Assembly: GCF_024519455.1 (NCBI RefSeq)
Contig: NZ_JALJRY010000003.1
Span: 164,853 to 228,852, forward strand
Length of the DNA stretch: 64,000 bases
Source: Streptomyces sp. STR69
Lineage (GTDB): Bacteria; Actinomycetota; Actinomycetes; Streptomycetales; Streptomycetaceae
Reading direction: 5' to 3'
A program made the position numbers and the translations under genes. The notes beneath the pieces were generated by a model. That model made no database searches and was not told where the DNA came from. It saw nothing but the letters and a program-made list of their open reading frames with translations. Below, in pieces: positions 9,293 to 17,760 of this stretch. Within the stretch, counting starts at the first letter, position 1, and each line of letters opens with the position of its first letter.

Positions 9293-9838
9293 TCACCCCT
9301 TCTCCGAGCGGATCACGGCAACGGGGCAGTCCGCGTGGCGCAGTGCCGCCCGGCTGACCGGGCCCAGCAGTGCACCCGCGAGGCGGTCCCGGTTTCGTGA
9401 GCCGACCACGACGAGCTGTGCGCGGGTGCTTGCCTCGACGAGTGCCCGGCAGAGCCCGCCTCGGACGTGGGCGCGGTGCACGGTGACGTCCGGGTACTTC
9501 TCGCTCAGCACGGACAGAGCGTCGGCGAAGGCGTTGTGCGACCGGCTGTTCCACGCGGTCGTCCTGTCGAGCACGACCAGGTTCGCGCCACGGGCCGACG
9601 CCTCGGCGTAGGCGAACTCCGCCGCTGCCCGGCCCGCGGGGAATCCTCTCGGTCCGGTACTGCTGCGTCTCGGCTCCGAGCACCGGTGCCTGCGCCATGG
9701 ACACCAGCACCGGCACCGGCATCCAGACCTGGACCAGCTTCAGCGGCAGGCTGAGCAGTGTGCCTCGCGGGCTGCCCGCTCGGCCGCCGCACGGCTCTCG
9801 GCGGAGCCGTCGAGGCCGACGGTGACGGTGCGAGTCAT
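9293..9838 (-). pseudogene. Universal stress protein, broken by two frameshifts
   Basis: A UspA-type protein spread over three frames. The start MTRTVTVGLDGSAESRAAAE is at 9838. The text shifts frame near 9760 into RGTLLSLPLKLVQVWMPVPV, and again near 9645 into AAAEFAYAEASARGANLVVL-like text. It ends with the good ATP-loop block VVVGSRNRDRLAGALLGPVS and CPVAVIRSEKG. Together these make one full-length Usp, so either the gene is dead or the sequence has two indel errors. The neighbouring decayed genes favour true decay. Confidence 0.75.
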
Positions 9839-9989
9839 GATGTCCACCTTCTGGATCGGGGTTCTGATGCGAGCCTGGTCCTCGGACGAGGCGCCCGGCA
9901 GAGACCGCAAGTCCCGGCAAGGGACCGAACGGCCCTGGCCGGTGCTCGGCGCGGCAGGCCCACCGACGAGCCCGCCGCCCCTCCCGCGA

Positions 9990-10625
9990 TCACCGCAGCC
10001 AGTGGCTACGGCGGACCAGCGGGAGTTTCGCCCACAGCCGTCCGAGGCCGAGGGTGTCGCCGGCGGAGACGGCGGCCAGGGCGATCAGGACGACGGCGTA
10101 GATGAGGTGGTAGTCCACGAACGGGTTCGGCGACATGCTCGGCGAGCCGTCAGAGAGGTGCCGGGCCGGCGGCCACTCGGCCAGCCACATGAACGCCATC
10201 ATCAAGGTGCCCGCGACGGCCGCGAAGCGCAGGGCGACACCGGCGACGAGCGCGACCCCGACTCCGAGCAGACCGAGCATGAACAGCCAGTCGACCGAGG
10301 TGTCCCCGGCCCAGGAGTGGAACGTGGACTCCATCGGCCCCGCGGCGACGGAGCTCAGGAAGCCCTTGGTCGGTGAGCCGCCGTCGATCCAGCCCTTGCC
10401 TGAGGGGGTTGCATAGCCGAGGCCGAAGGTCTTGTCGAGGAAGGCCCACAGGAAGACGAACCCGGTGAGCAGGCGCAGCGACGCGAAGGCGTAGGCCCGA
10501 GCGGCGTGGGTGTCCCTGCGTGCCGACACGGTGGAGTCGGATACGGAGACGGGGGCGCTCCCGTTGCTGCGGAAGGACGGCAGGCGGAAGCCCTCGCTGC
10601 GGTGAGGGGGCTCGTGAACGGCCAT
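9990..10625 (-). CDS. DoxX/DoxD family membrane protein
   Basis: 211 residues with about four to five membrane helices: ASLRLLTGFVFLWAFLDKTF, WLFMLGLLGVGVALVAGVAL, VAGTLMMAFMWLAEW and LIYAVVLIALAAVSAGDTLG. The pattern fits the DoxX superfamily, whose members include the thiosulfate:quinone oxidoreductase subunit and redox-stress membrane proteins. A long loop between helices 1 and 2 (GWIDGGSPTKGFLSS) is typical of the DoxD-like subgroup. ATG at 10625 has GAAGGGATC upstream. Its place in a stress-gene neighbourhood fits a redox role, but the substrate is not readable. Confidence 0.82.
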   Translation of the reverse strand: MAVHEPPHRSEGFRLPSFRSNGSAPVSVSDSTVSARRDTHAARAYAFASLRLLTGFVFLWAFLDKTFGLGYATPSGKGWIDGGSPTKGFLSSVAAGPMESTFHSWAGDTSVDWLFMLGLLGVGVALVAGVALRFAAVAGTLMMAFMWLAEWPPARHLSDGSPSMSPNPFVDYHLIYAVVLIALAAVSAGDTLGLGRLWAKLPLVRRSHWLR

Positions 10626-10854
10626 GGTGGTGATCCCTTCGGGGAGGAGTGGGACTGTCGTCCGGTCGGTGCCTGACGCTCCTCACTCTTGTCTCGCGGG
10701 GCGGCCGGTGCCGGATGCCGAAGGTCCGTGGCCGCAGGGCTGAACGGCCCGGTCTGCAGGGACTGTTGGGGTGCGCGCCGAAGCTCATGGAGACCGATTC
10801 CCCGGGATCTCAGCAATGGCCGAGCCAGCCCCTGCGCCCCCGTGGGCACCGTGC

Positions 10855-11184
10855 TTATGCCGAGCGGGTCACGGCGACCCGAACCCTTCGACAGACCCTC
10901 GTGATGAAGTGGCCTCGTGCCCCGTCGGAGTGCTCGCGGAAGACAACCGTGGGATCGGAGCGATCGGAGCGCCCGGTGAGTTGTCGTAGCTTGGTGCGGC
11001 TGCTGTGCTCCACGAGGATCGGCACGTAGGTGGGGATACGAGCGTTGCTGAGCGGCTGGTAGGCGTCCTGCACCACATCGCGCACGATCGCAGCCGTCAA
11101 CAGGTCGGCGTAGGAGGTCGTCAGTCGGTCCGTCAGTTCCTGAATGGCGTCAGGTACCGCGGCTTCGGCCGTGTTGGCGCCCAT
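10855..11184 (-). CDS. Three-helix bundle dimerization domain protein
   Basis: About 109 residues from ATG 11184, preceded by GAGGAG. The middle matches the short actinobacterial 'three-helix bundle dimerization' pattern: AIQELTDRLTTSYADLLTAA, DAYQPLSNARIPTYVPILVE, then HSSRTKLRQL. Such proteins are cytoplasmic, of unknown function, and often neighbour stress genes. After about residue 80 the sequence becomes Arg-rich without visible pattern, so the 3' end may have shifted frame. Confidence 0.6.
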   Translation of the reverse strand: MGANTAEAAVPDAIQELTDRLTTSYADLLTAAIVRDVVQDAYQPLSNARIPTYVPILVEHSSRTKLRQLTGRSDRSDPTVVFREHSDGARGHFITRVCRRVRVAVTRSA

Positions 11185-11544
11185 GGGGCGCTCCTCACTG
11201 TCGCAGACGGCCGACCGCGGCAGCCGATCAGTGTCCAGGTGCTCGGTGTCGGCCTGTCCTCTTCCCACACTTGCACGGATCGCATCCGTGGCACGAACTG
11301 CCGGATCTGTTCATCACCTCACCGTCTCGAACCGGTCGGCCTGCGGAGCGGGCGGCCGAAGGTCCGTGGTGTCGGCACTCCCGGTTGCCTCGTTCACACC
11401 GTCAGCAGGTCGGCGGCGGGGTGTCGCTGCCGACTCCGGCGCGGGATGTACGCGACTGATCGGCGCCGTCCGGGGCATCCGGCAGGCAGCGACGCAGCCA
11501 CCGGGATCACGTGTGGCTCGTCGTCCACCGGTAGGGGTAGACAG
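11185..11544. other. Intergenic, no gene seen
   Basis: Open frames here give only Arg/Pro/Ser-rich translations without recognisable patterns. It holds the upstream regions of the flanking divergent small genes; no clear hairpin was found. Confidence 0.5.
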
Positions 11545-11772
11545 ATGCTCGCATTCGTGGCCGCCGCGTTCTTCGCCATCGCCTTCATCATCCGTGTCAC
11601 CGAAACGTCGACCGACGTGATCTTCAGCCCGACGAGCCTCATGCTCGTCGGACTCGCCTTCCTCGCTGCGCACTCGGCTGGCGTGGGGGCGGGCTGGTCC
11701 ACCCGGCGAAGCTCCGGCCGGGGAAGCTCCACCCGGGGCAACTCCAGCCGGAGGAGCGCGAGTCGACGCTGA
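11545..11772 (+). CDS. Small membrane protein with Ser/Arg-rich tail
   Basis: 75 residues. Two hydrophobic helices (LAFVAAAFFAIAFIIRV and SLMLVGLAFLAAHSAGVG) are followed by a tail of Ser-Arg-Gly repeats (SSGRGSSTRGNSSRRSASRR). Similar two-helix proteins with basic tails are common in Streptomyces and have no known function. ATG at 11545 is favoured because it begins exactly at the first helix, though the RBS is weak (GGGGTAGACAG). Confidence 0.6.
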   Translation: MLAFVAAAFFAIAFIIRVTETSTDVIFSPTSLMLVGLAFLAAHSAGVGAGWSTRRSSGRGSSTRGNSSRRSASRR

Positions 11773-11867
11773 GCGAGCGATGCGTTCCGTCCTCTCGCCG
11801 ACGGATCCGAACGCGGCGCCACCTCGGACTACCCACCATTGGAGTGCGTCGAGGACTTGATAGAGAG

Positions 11868-12135
11868 TCAGGCTTTCGTGAGGGCTCTTGGGTCGTGGCG
11901 CCTCAGGGCAAGGAAGGCCTGTGCGGCGGTGACGAGGGTGACGTGGGGGCCCAGGCCCTGGTAGGGCGGCAGATGCGGCTCGGCAGCGGCGGGCCGGGCG
12001 ATCTCCTTGGGCTCGACGGCCATGACGTAGGACCAGCCGTACTCCTCCAGGGCCAGGCGGAAGGAGACACTGCGGCCGTAGCCGCAGTCGGCCACGATCA
12101 CCGGCACCGACCGCCGCCCTCCGACCGGCCATAGC
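11868..12135 (-). mobile_element. IS701-type transposase, C-terminal remnant
   Basis: The translation VPVIVADCGYGRSVSFRLAL, then GWSYVMAVEPKEIARPAAAE, then the ending TLVTAAQAFLALRRHDPRA matches the DDE catalytic and C-terminal parts of IS701-family transposases of Streptomyces. The N-terminal half is missing, and the piece abuts the 3' end of the ANTAR gene. No terminal inverted repeats are seen, so it is an immobile fossil. Confidence 0.75.
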
Positions 12136-12178
12136 ACGTCGCTGGTGCCGGTCGAAGGAGCCCGTGTCACCAGCGTTC

Positions 12179-12583
12179 TCACATGGCCGGCCTTGAGCCG
12201 GACGTCTCGCCTGTCGGTCGCGAGTCGCACCCCCGGTCCTCCGCGTAGAACCGCCGCAGCGCGTGCCGCAGCGCACGCTGCATCAGCACTGGGAACGGCT
12301 CTCCCTCCCAGGTGGCGACCAGAGCCGATGCCACGTCCGGAACATCGGTGTTGCACTGCCGTGAGACATCCACCAGCAGGTTCCTGGCCGGCCCACGGTG
12401 GCAGGGGACCAGGACCATCACCATGCCGCAGGCCTGGTCGACGACCGCACCGGCGGCCGGCGCGAGCCGCAGCTGATCGGCCTCCGCACGCGGCGCCACG
12501 GCATCCTGTTCGGCCGGTTTCCCTGCCGCGGTCTCGGCCCTCAGATCCCACCAACCCCTTGGAACCGCGGTTGTGCGACGCAT
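12179..12583 (-). CDS. ANTAR-domain protein
   Basis: 134 residues. The C-terminal part resembles the ANTAR RNA-binding antiterminator domain: VVDQACGMVMVLVPCHRG, then ARNLLVDVSRQCNTDVPDVA. It is preceded by a coil-like segment, and no GAF sensor is attached. The usual 'QAKG' is QACG here and the tail after the domain is degenerate (ends GETSGSRPAM), so the gene may be starting to decay. A transposase remnant lies immediately downstream and could have replaced the original 3' end. Confidence 0.6.
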   Translation of the reverse strand: MRRTTAVPRGWWDLRAETAAGKPAEQDAVAPRAEADQLRLAPAAGAVVDQACGMVMVLVPCHRGPARNLLVDVSRQCNTDVPDVASALVATWEGEPFPVLMQRALRHALRRFYAEDRGCDSRPTGETSGSRPAM

Positions 12584-12649
12584 GGCATCTGCCTCTCCAC
12601 GATTTCGGCGCGTCCGGCGTGGCCGAAGCCGACCCGGAACATCTGGATG

Positions 12650-12874
12650 TCAGGCAACTTCATCGGTAACCCGCGTCATCGCGGTCCCACCGGTCCCGAT
12701 GATGCCGGTGTTCCCCGAGATCGGACCCGTCGCCACGGATCCAGCCCCTCCCCGGGATCGCGGCCGTAGCGGGGGGCGCCGAAAGACCAGCACGGCCGCG
12801 GCCATCCACCAGAGGGGGTTGAGGAACCCGAAACCGAACAGGATCAGGGCGACGACGAGAAGCAGGACGAACAC
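12650..12874 (-). CDS. Small hydrophobic membrane protein
   Basis: 74 residues from GTG 12874 with GGGGAGG upstream. The first 30 residues form one or two membrane helices (FVLLLVVALILFGFGFLNPL, WWMAAAVLVF), the pattern of the 'hydrophobic protein' family repeated in Streptomyces stress islands. The family normally ends after a short basic tail, so the remainder may be read-through of a shifted 3' end. A relative lies at 13578. Confidence 0.6.
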   Translation of the reverse strand: MFVLLLVVALILFGFGFLNPLWWMAAAVLVFRRPPLRPRSRGGAGSVATGPISGNTGIIGTGGTAMTRVTDEVA

Positions 12875-13252
12875 GGCGGGCCTCCCCGGAGCAGGAGCAA
12901 GACGTCACTGCCGGGGGCCGGGGCCTGTTCGAACAGCGTAGCTCTGCCCGGAGGTTGCGGGTAGCGCCCATGTAACGGTCGGCCACCCGGAACAGATGGC
13001 CACTTGGCACCTGTCCCGGGAGTGCCGCGAGGGCTAGCGTGCGTGGTACGGCCCGAGCCCCCGGCAGCGTCGATCACCTCTCGCGCTCCCTCGGGGGCGC
13101 ACTTCGCGCATCAGTGCCGGAACCGTCCCGCCCCCAACGGGCCGCTCCCGCACCCGTCGTCGCCACGGATCCCGGCGCGGCACCGATGCGCCCCAGGCGG
13201 GCCCCTCTCCGACGCCCGCCGCCTCGCACGCACACCACCGCAGGCGGCACAC

Positions 13253-13462
13253 ATGTACGCCCTGATCCTTCCGGCCTCGACCCCCTTCGTCCTGCTCGCC
13301 ACCGTGATGGGCCTCTCCTGGTGGGAGGACCACATCCTGCCGACGCCGGCCGAGCCGGTCGACATTCCCGCCGAGACTCCGTTCGTCCCAGCGGCCCCCG
13401 CCCAGCTCACCGAACTCCTCAGCGTCGACACTCCGTTGACACGGGAGGTCGCCAGGCGTTGA
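13253..13462 (+). CDS. Small single-helix membrane protein
   Basis: 69 residues from ATG 13253: one N-terminal helix (MYALILPASTPFVLLATVMG), then LSWWEDHILPTPAE and an acidic Pro/Ala-rich cytoplasmic tail. It closely resembles the start of the protein at 17176, so these are duplicated members of one uncharacterised Streptomyces family. The long upstream open frame carries no pattern and is left out. Confidence 0.62.
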   Translation: MYALILPASTPFVLLATVMGLSWWEDHILPTPAEPVDIPAETPFVPAAPAQLTELLSVDTPLTREVARR

Positions 13463-13577
13463 CTGACAGCACGGCGTAGGGCTGTGCCACTCCGGATCAC
13501 TCGGCAGCACTCCACCTCCCCCGCTTCGCCCGGACCCCGCGGAACTCAGGAACTTCCCGCGATCTGGAGGCCCGGCG

Positions 13578-13766
13578 ATGATCCTTTGGATTCTTCTCTT
13601 TCTGCTGATCCTGGTGGTGTTCGGGTTCGGCTTCACCATGCAGACCCTTTGGTGGGTCGCCGCCGTACTCCTGGTCGTTTGGATCTTCGGCTTCGCGAGG
13701 CGCGGCCGCGGCGGGGGCGGACGCGGCCGTAGCCGTAGCCGCCGGTCCGGCCGCAGTCGCGGGTAG
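13578..13766 (+). CDS. Small hydrophobic membrane protein with basic tail
   Basis: 62 residues: two closely spaced helices (ILWILLFLLILVVFGFGFTM and LWWVAAVLLVVWIFGFA) and an Arg/Gly/Ser-rich C-terminus. It shares the FGFGF and LWW pattern with the protein encoded at 12874-12650. ATG at 13578 has CTGGAGG upstream. Function unknown; the family typically accompanies CsbD-like genes, as here. Confidence 0.72.
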   Translation: MILWILLFLLILVVFGFGFTMQTLWWVAAVLLVVWIFGFARRGRGGGGRGRSRSRRSGRSRG

Positions 13767-13806
13767 TCCGCACAGCGAACAAGCAGAGGACAAGCAGAGG
13801 ACAGTC

Positions 13807-13980
13807 ATGAGTGTCGGACAGACGATCAAACACATGACCCAGGCGTTCAAGGGCCGGGTCACCGAACGCATCGGCCGCACCACCCGCAACAGGCGACTGC
13901 AGCGGCGCGGCAGGACCGACCAGATCTCCGGAAACCTGAAGCAGTCCGGCGACAAGGCGAAGGACGCCTTCAAGCACTGA
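13807..13980 (+). CDS. CsbD family stress protein
   Basis: 57 residues starting MSVGQTIKHMTQAFKGRVTE and ending ISGNLKQSGDKAKDAFKH. This is the CsbD signature: a Lys/Gly-spaced helical bundle in which GNLKQSGDKAKDAF is the conserved second half. CsbD proteins are general-stress (SigB-type) products in Gram-positives, with unclear biochemistry. It sits 40 bp after the hydrophobic protein gene, probably co-transcribed. Confidence 0.85.
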   Translation: MSVGQTIKHMTQAFKGRVTERIGRTTRNRRLQRRGRTDQISGNLKQSGDKAKDAFKH

Positions 13981-14101
13981 CCAGCACCGCCCCGGGTGGC
14001 GCCCGGATCGCGCGGACGCCACCCGGCAGGCCAACGCGGAATTGATGAGGCCGGCACATGAAGCCGAACGCCCTACGAGCCGAGAGCCGGAGAAGGCCGC
14101 C

Positions 14102-14725
14102 ATGCTCACCGTCGTGATCATCGCCGTGATCGTCATCGCGGCGGCCGTCTTCTTCATCGTCGGACGCGGACGCATCCGGGCCGACGGCGGGCGCGGGCTC
14201 AAGCACCGCTTCGGGCCCGAGTACGACCGTGCCGTCGCCGCTCACGACGGCGACACCAAGGCCGCCGAGAAGGAACTCGGCGAACGCGTCCAGCAGCACG
14301 GCTCCCTCCAGGAGCGGCCGATGTCGCCCGAAGCCCGCGCACAGTACGTAGCTCAGTGGGCCGACATCCAGGAACGGTTCATCGACTCGCCGCACAAGGC
14401 CGTCACCGCGGCCGACGCACTCCTCGCCGGCCTGGCGAGGGACCGCGGCTTCCCCGACGGCGAACGCTTCGACGACCAGCTCGCCGCCCTCTCTGTCCAT
14501 CACGCCGCCCACGTCCACGGCTACCGCAGCGTGCACACGGCAGCACACGGCCAGGGCGACACCGAGGAAATGCGGGAGGCCGTGCTCGATGCCCGGAGCC
14601 TCTTCGAGGCGCTGGTCGCCGAACAGGCGGGCGACGGCGACCGGCGCCGTCCGTCTTCCCCCGACGGCAACGGCCACTGGCCGTTTGCACTGAACCGACG
14701 CCCCACGAAGGGAAGCAGCACCTGA
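14102..14725 (+). CDS. Membrane-anchored conserved protein, DUF family
   Basis: 207 residues from ATG 14102; an ATG 60 bases earlier would prefix the membrane anchor with a soluble tail. One N-terminal helix (MLTVVIIAVIVIAAAVFFIV) is followed by GGRGLKHRFGPEYDRAVAAH, WADIQERFIDSPHKAVTAAD and LSVHHAAHVHGYRSVHTAAH. This order is a recurring, unnamed Streptomyces family. Its stop overlaps the next ATG, and the next frame is a broken partner of the same kind. Confidence 0.7.
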   Translation: MLTVVIIAVIVIAAAVFFIVGRGRIRADGGRGLKHRFGPEYDRAVAAHDGDTKAAEKELGERVQQHGSLQERPMSPEARAQYVAQWADIQERFIDSPHKAVTAADALLAGLARDRGFPDGERFDDQLAALSVHHAAHVHGYRSVHTAAHGQGDTEEMREAVLDARSLFEALVAEQAGDGDRRRPSSPDGNGHWPFALNRRPTKGSST

Positions 14726-14980
14726 TGTCGCACCACGCCGAACACGCACGACAACCCCGGCCCGGGGCCCCGGATCCCGCGGTGAGGCGCGCTCCGCAGA
14801 CACTCCGCACCCCATCCGGTCACGTCTCCAGCAGGCCCTAACGCCTTCGTCGACGACCCGCGCCGGACGGTGGAAGAGGCCGACACCGTCTTCGACGAGG
14901 TCGCCACCCAGTTCACCGACAGCCTCACCGAACGACTGCTGCACCTGTCGGCACCCGCCGGCCACTCACACTGCCCTCCC
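14725..14980 (+). pseudogene. Frameshifted partner of the preceding DUF gene
   Basis: The ATG at 14725 opens a 38-codon frame (MSHHAEHARQPRPGAPDPAV) that stops at 14841. The text picks up in another frame as AFVDDPRRTVEEADTVFDEV, then ATQFTDSLTERLLHLS. That block has the same FVDDP..AVEEAD pattern as the preceding protein's IDSPHKAVTAAD. The gene appears shortened by a deletion and shifted. Confidence 0.5.
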
Positions 14981-15365
14981 CGCAGAAGGCACAGCCGCCG
15001 CAGGAAACCGGTGCCCTGCATCACACCGGACGGACTGCGGCGGCTGTGCTCTGGAACCAAGGGCATCAGAACTGCCCGATCACCGTCGTGTAAACATCGT
15101 GGTACCCCTCTCCGAGGCCGTCCGCGGGACGGGCGTGCGGAATATGCTGGGTACGGACGTCCCAGACCCCGGCGCGCCACCGCTGCTTGGCCACATGCCT
15201 GTGAAGAGCGGATCAATCGTCCCCTCGCCCCACGCATCCCCGAGGGAACCGGCTGCGTCCCATGCCCCGGAACATCGGCTGCCGGACCGGTCGTTCACCT
15301 GCCCGCACGACAGTACGACCGTACCGGGAGCCCGGCACGGTCTCGTGAACCGAGGCATCCCGCCC
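14981..15365. other. Intergenic, no gene seen
   Basis: No translation in any frame shows a family pattern. The frame of the STAS gene remains open upstream to 15099, but that stretch is Pro/His/Ser-rich and precedes the conserved domain, so it is treated as leader. Confidence 0.45.
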
Positions 15366-15791
15366 ATGGGTATCCCACCCGTCCCGCACGTCTACCGGCA
15401 CGACACCGACAACCGGACGCTGATCACCCTGACCGGCGAGATCGACCACAACTCGGCGACCCTGGTGCACACGGCACTGGAGCGGTGCCTGTACGACGGC
15501 ATCCGCGCCATCGACGTCGATGTCACCACCGTGACCTTCCGCGACTCCATGGGCCTCAACGCCTTCCTCTACGCCCTGCTGCACACCGCCGCGGCCGGAG
15601 GATCCCTCCAACTGCACCACCCCAGCCCGGCGTTGGAGCGCCTCGTCGCGCTCACCGGCTCCGGTTCCCTCTTCCTCACCCTCCCTGATGCCCACGTCGG
15701 CACCCGGCCGCCCCCGCAGTTCTCCCCCTTGCATTCGGCCTCGTACCGGCTTCCTCCCGGCCTGCCCGCTCTCCCGGGCGGTGTGCTGTGA
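15366..15791 (+). CDS. STAS-domain anti-sigma factor antagonist
   Basis: 141 residues from ATG 15366. The STAS fold is clear: LITLTGEIDHNSATLVHTAL, then IDVDVTTVTFRDSMGLNAFL, with the serine (DSMG) that anti-sigma kinases phosphorylate in SpoIIAA/RsbV homologues. It would sequester an anti-sigma kinase to free a stress sigma factor, but none is encoded nearby. The Pro-rich tail after residue 105 is atypical. The stop overlaps the following GTG. Confidence 0.82.
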   Translation: MGIPPVPHVYRHDTDNRTLITLTGEIDHNSATLVHTALERCLYDGIRAIDVDVTTVTFRDSMGLNAFLYALLHTAAAGGSLQLHHPSPALERLVALTGSGSLFLTLPDAHVGTRPPPQFSPLHSASYRLPPGLPALPGGVL

Positions 15792-16444
15792 CGGCCCCGC
15801 CCAACTCGGTTCGAACGGGCGGGCGTTCAGGCCACCGGCCGCTCGCCGCGCGCACGACGCCCTTGCGTCTGCGCCGGCTCAACCGCTGGCAGACCGAGGG
15901 CCTGCGGGAGGACATGGCGGACCTGTACGCGGAGTCCTGTGCCACCAGGCCCGGTTGGGAGCAGCGCGGCCGAAAGGACTTCCTGCGCCGTCTCACCCGC
16001 GACACCTGGCGACCGGGGTTCGCCATGCTGACCGCGCAGGCACCCTCCCTGGTGGGGTACGCGTCCGGATTCCCTTTGGCGCGCGACGGCTCCTGGTGGA
16101 GCGGATTCCGCGGACCACTCCCGGAAGATGTCGAGCAACTCACCGCGTCCGGACGGGTCTTCGCCATCAGCGGGATAGTGGTCCGCCCCTCCGAGCGGAA
16201 TCACGGCCTGGCCGACCGTCTCCAGGAGCTGCTGCTCGCCGACCACCCGGCCCATCTCGCGACGACCCTGGTGGACCGGACCCACCGTGCGGCCTGCGCC
16301 GGATTCCGGTCACGGGGATGGCACGACATCGGCCTGCTCTACAGGCCACCGGGCCCAACTGTGCTGCGGGCGCTGGTCCTTCCCCTCGGCGAGCGGACGA
16401 CGGAGGAACCGGGTGACCGCGCGCACCGTGCACGAATCCAGTAG
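15788..16444 (+). CDS. GNAT-fold acetyltransferase-like protein
   Basis: 218 residues. The pattern LREDMADLYAESCATRPGWE, LVGYASGFPLARDGSWWSGF, then FAISGIVVRPSERNHGLADR with a degenerate acetyl-CoA loop (RNHGLAD in place of RGxGxG/A) and a final HDIGLLYRP strand fits a GNAT fold. The substrate is unknown. GTG at 15788 overlaps the STAS stop, so the two genes form an operon. Confidence 0.65.
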   Translation: MTAPPNSVRTGGRSGHRPLAARTTPLRLRRLNRWQTEGLREDMADLYAESCATRPGWEQRGRKDFLRRLTRDTWRPGFAMLTAQAPSLVGYASGFPLARDGSWWSGFRGPLPEDVEQLTASGRVFAISGIVVRPSERNHGLADRLQELLLADHPAHLATTLVDRTHRAACAGFRSRGWHDIGLLYRPPGPTVLRALVLPLGERTTEEPGDRAHRARIQ

Positions 16445-16929
16445 CGGGGTGGCGAGTGTGCGCACGTGGGATAGCAGCTCCTGTCCCAGACGTTCGTCGA
16501 ACTGACCGACCGCTGTGTCGGCATGCTCGGGGTGAGTGCGGCAGGGGTACTGCTCGCCGACCGACATGGCGAACTCGCCGGCCGCGCCTCGCCTTGCGGG
16601 CCCACCGCAGCGGGTTCGCGGCGGTCCAGGCAGTACCGATGCGCCTACGGATCGAGGTCGTCGGCGCCCTGAACCTCTTCCGCGCCGACGCCGGCCCCTT
16701 CGATCCGGCCCGCACACTCATCGCCCGGGCCCTCGCCGACGTAGCCACCCTCAGCCTCCTGCAACAACACACCACCCACCGCGGCACGATCCCCGGCGAA
16801 CAGCTGCAGGCCGCACTGAGCAACCGCATCCTGATCGTGGTGCGGGGGCTCGCCGCACGGCTATCACCGACTCTCGAACTGACGGCAACCAACCACGGCA
16901 GAGTTCGGGAACTCCCGCTCCCGTTCTGA
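16411..16929 (+). pseudogene. GAF-ANTAR regulator, frameshifted and internally deleted
   Basis: Pieces of one protein lie in different frames. A GTG start near 16411 leads in. A GAF entry block FVELTDRCVGMLGVSAAGVL then LADRHGELAGRA lies at about 16490-16580. After a gap, VPMRLRIEVVGALNLFRADA and ALADVATLSLLQQHTTHRGT follow from about 16637. The part linking GAF to ANTAR survives as EQLQAALSNRILI, after which the ANTAR domain itself is unrecognisable. The gene cannot make the normal sensor. Confidence 0.6.
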
Positions 16930-17175
16930 TCCCGGCGTCGCCGGGCGCCTGTCGCTGTCCAGGACCGAATCCGGGGACTAGTGTGGGTGGTGCTGCCCTG
17001 GCCCCCGGCCGCGCCGCTTCCACCGCGATGTCGCACCGGAGCACTCCGCTCACCCGTCGCAGGGCTTGTGTCGCACCCCCTGCACACGGTGCTCCTGGGC
17101 AACCCGATGCGTCCAGCGAGGCAACTCCCTCTGCCCCGCCCTCCTCGACAGGCCATCGAAGCCCAGGCGACGCTC

Positions 17176-17484
17176 ATGTACGTACTGCTTCTCCCGGCGG
17201 TGCTCCCGCTCTCCCCGCTCGGCACGATGATCGCGCTGTCCTGGCGGGAAGACCGCCCGCTCATCAGGGGCGTAGAAGTGCGCTGGACGGCAAGACGCTC
17301 CACTACGAGGTCCACGCGCCGACGTGCGCTCTTCCCGCCTGCGAGCGACAGCCAAGGCGCAGAACGGGACCACACAGCTCCTACGCCGCTGAAGTGTGCG
17401 CCTGCTTCAGGACTCGGCTCAACCGGGCGTGCCCGCGCACCCCGTCGCACCCGTCGACCCCTCAGGGAGGAGAACGAATCATGA
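17176..17484 (+). CDS. Small membrane protein, paralogue of the 13253 gene, altered tail
   Basis: The start MYVLLLPAVLPLSPLGTMIA then LSWREDRPL parallels the 13253 product (MYALILPASTPF..LSWWEDHIL). After about residue 30 the sequence becomes Arg/Ser/Pro-rich and unlike the relative, so the 3' part has probably shifted frame. It may be a remnant rather than a working gene. Confidence 0.35.
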   Translation: MYVLLLPAVLPLSPLGTMIALSWREDRPLIRGVEVRWTARRSTTRSTRRRALFPPASDSQGAERDHTAPTPLKCAPASGLGSTGRARAPRRTRRPLREENES

Positions 17485-17687
17485 ACTGCTACGAGTGTCA
17501 CCAGGCCGGGACGACCACCGCTGCCGTCGCCGTCTGCCGGAACTGCGGCGCCGCCCTCTGCCCCGATCACATCAAGGTCAACCCGCAGCATCTGGAGCGG
17601 CAGGAGGGCATGGGTGTGACCACCCTCAAGAAGCCTGCTCGCCGCATCACATGCCTCACCTGTCATGACGCGGAGCACCAGTTCTGA
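17481..17687 (+). CDS. DUF2180 zinc-ribbon-like protein
   Basis: 68 residues with GGGAGGAG upstream of ATG 17481. Four CxxC-type pairs are visible: CYEC, CRNCG, then C at the ALCPDH turn and CLTC with a following His. This is the DUF2180 pattern, a small cytoplasmic metal-binding protein common in Streptomyces, frequently next to stress regulators. No enzymatic role is established. Confidence 0.82.
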   Translation: MNCYECHQAGTTTAAVAVCRNCGAALCPDHIKVNPQHLERQEGMGVTTLKKPARRITCLTCHDAEHQF

Positions 17688-17760
17688 CCTGGCCGCGCCA
17701 CCCACCGGGCGCCGGCAACGGCTGGGCAGCCCGGGACGACCGAGCGACCGGAGGCAGCAA

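Noticed and set aside
9054..9611. Rightward 185-codon frame after the DUF5519 gene
   Set aside because: Its second half is antisense to the Usp pseudogene, and the first 80 codons show no known family or RBS. Kept out of the feature list.
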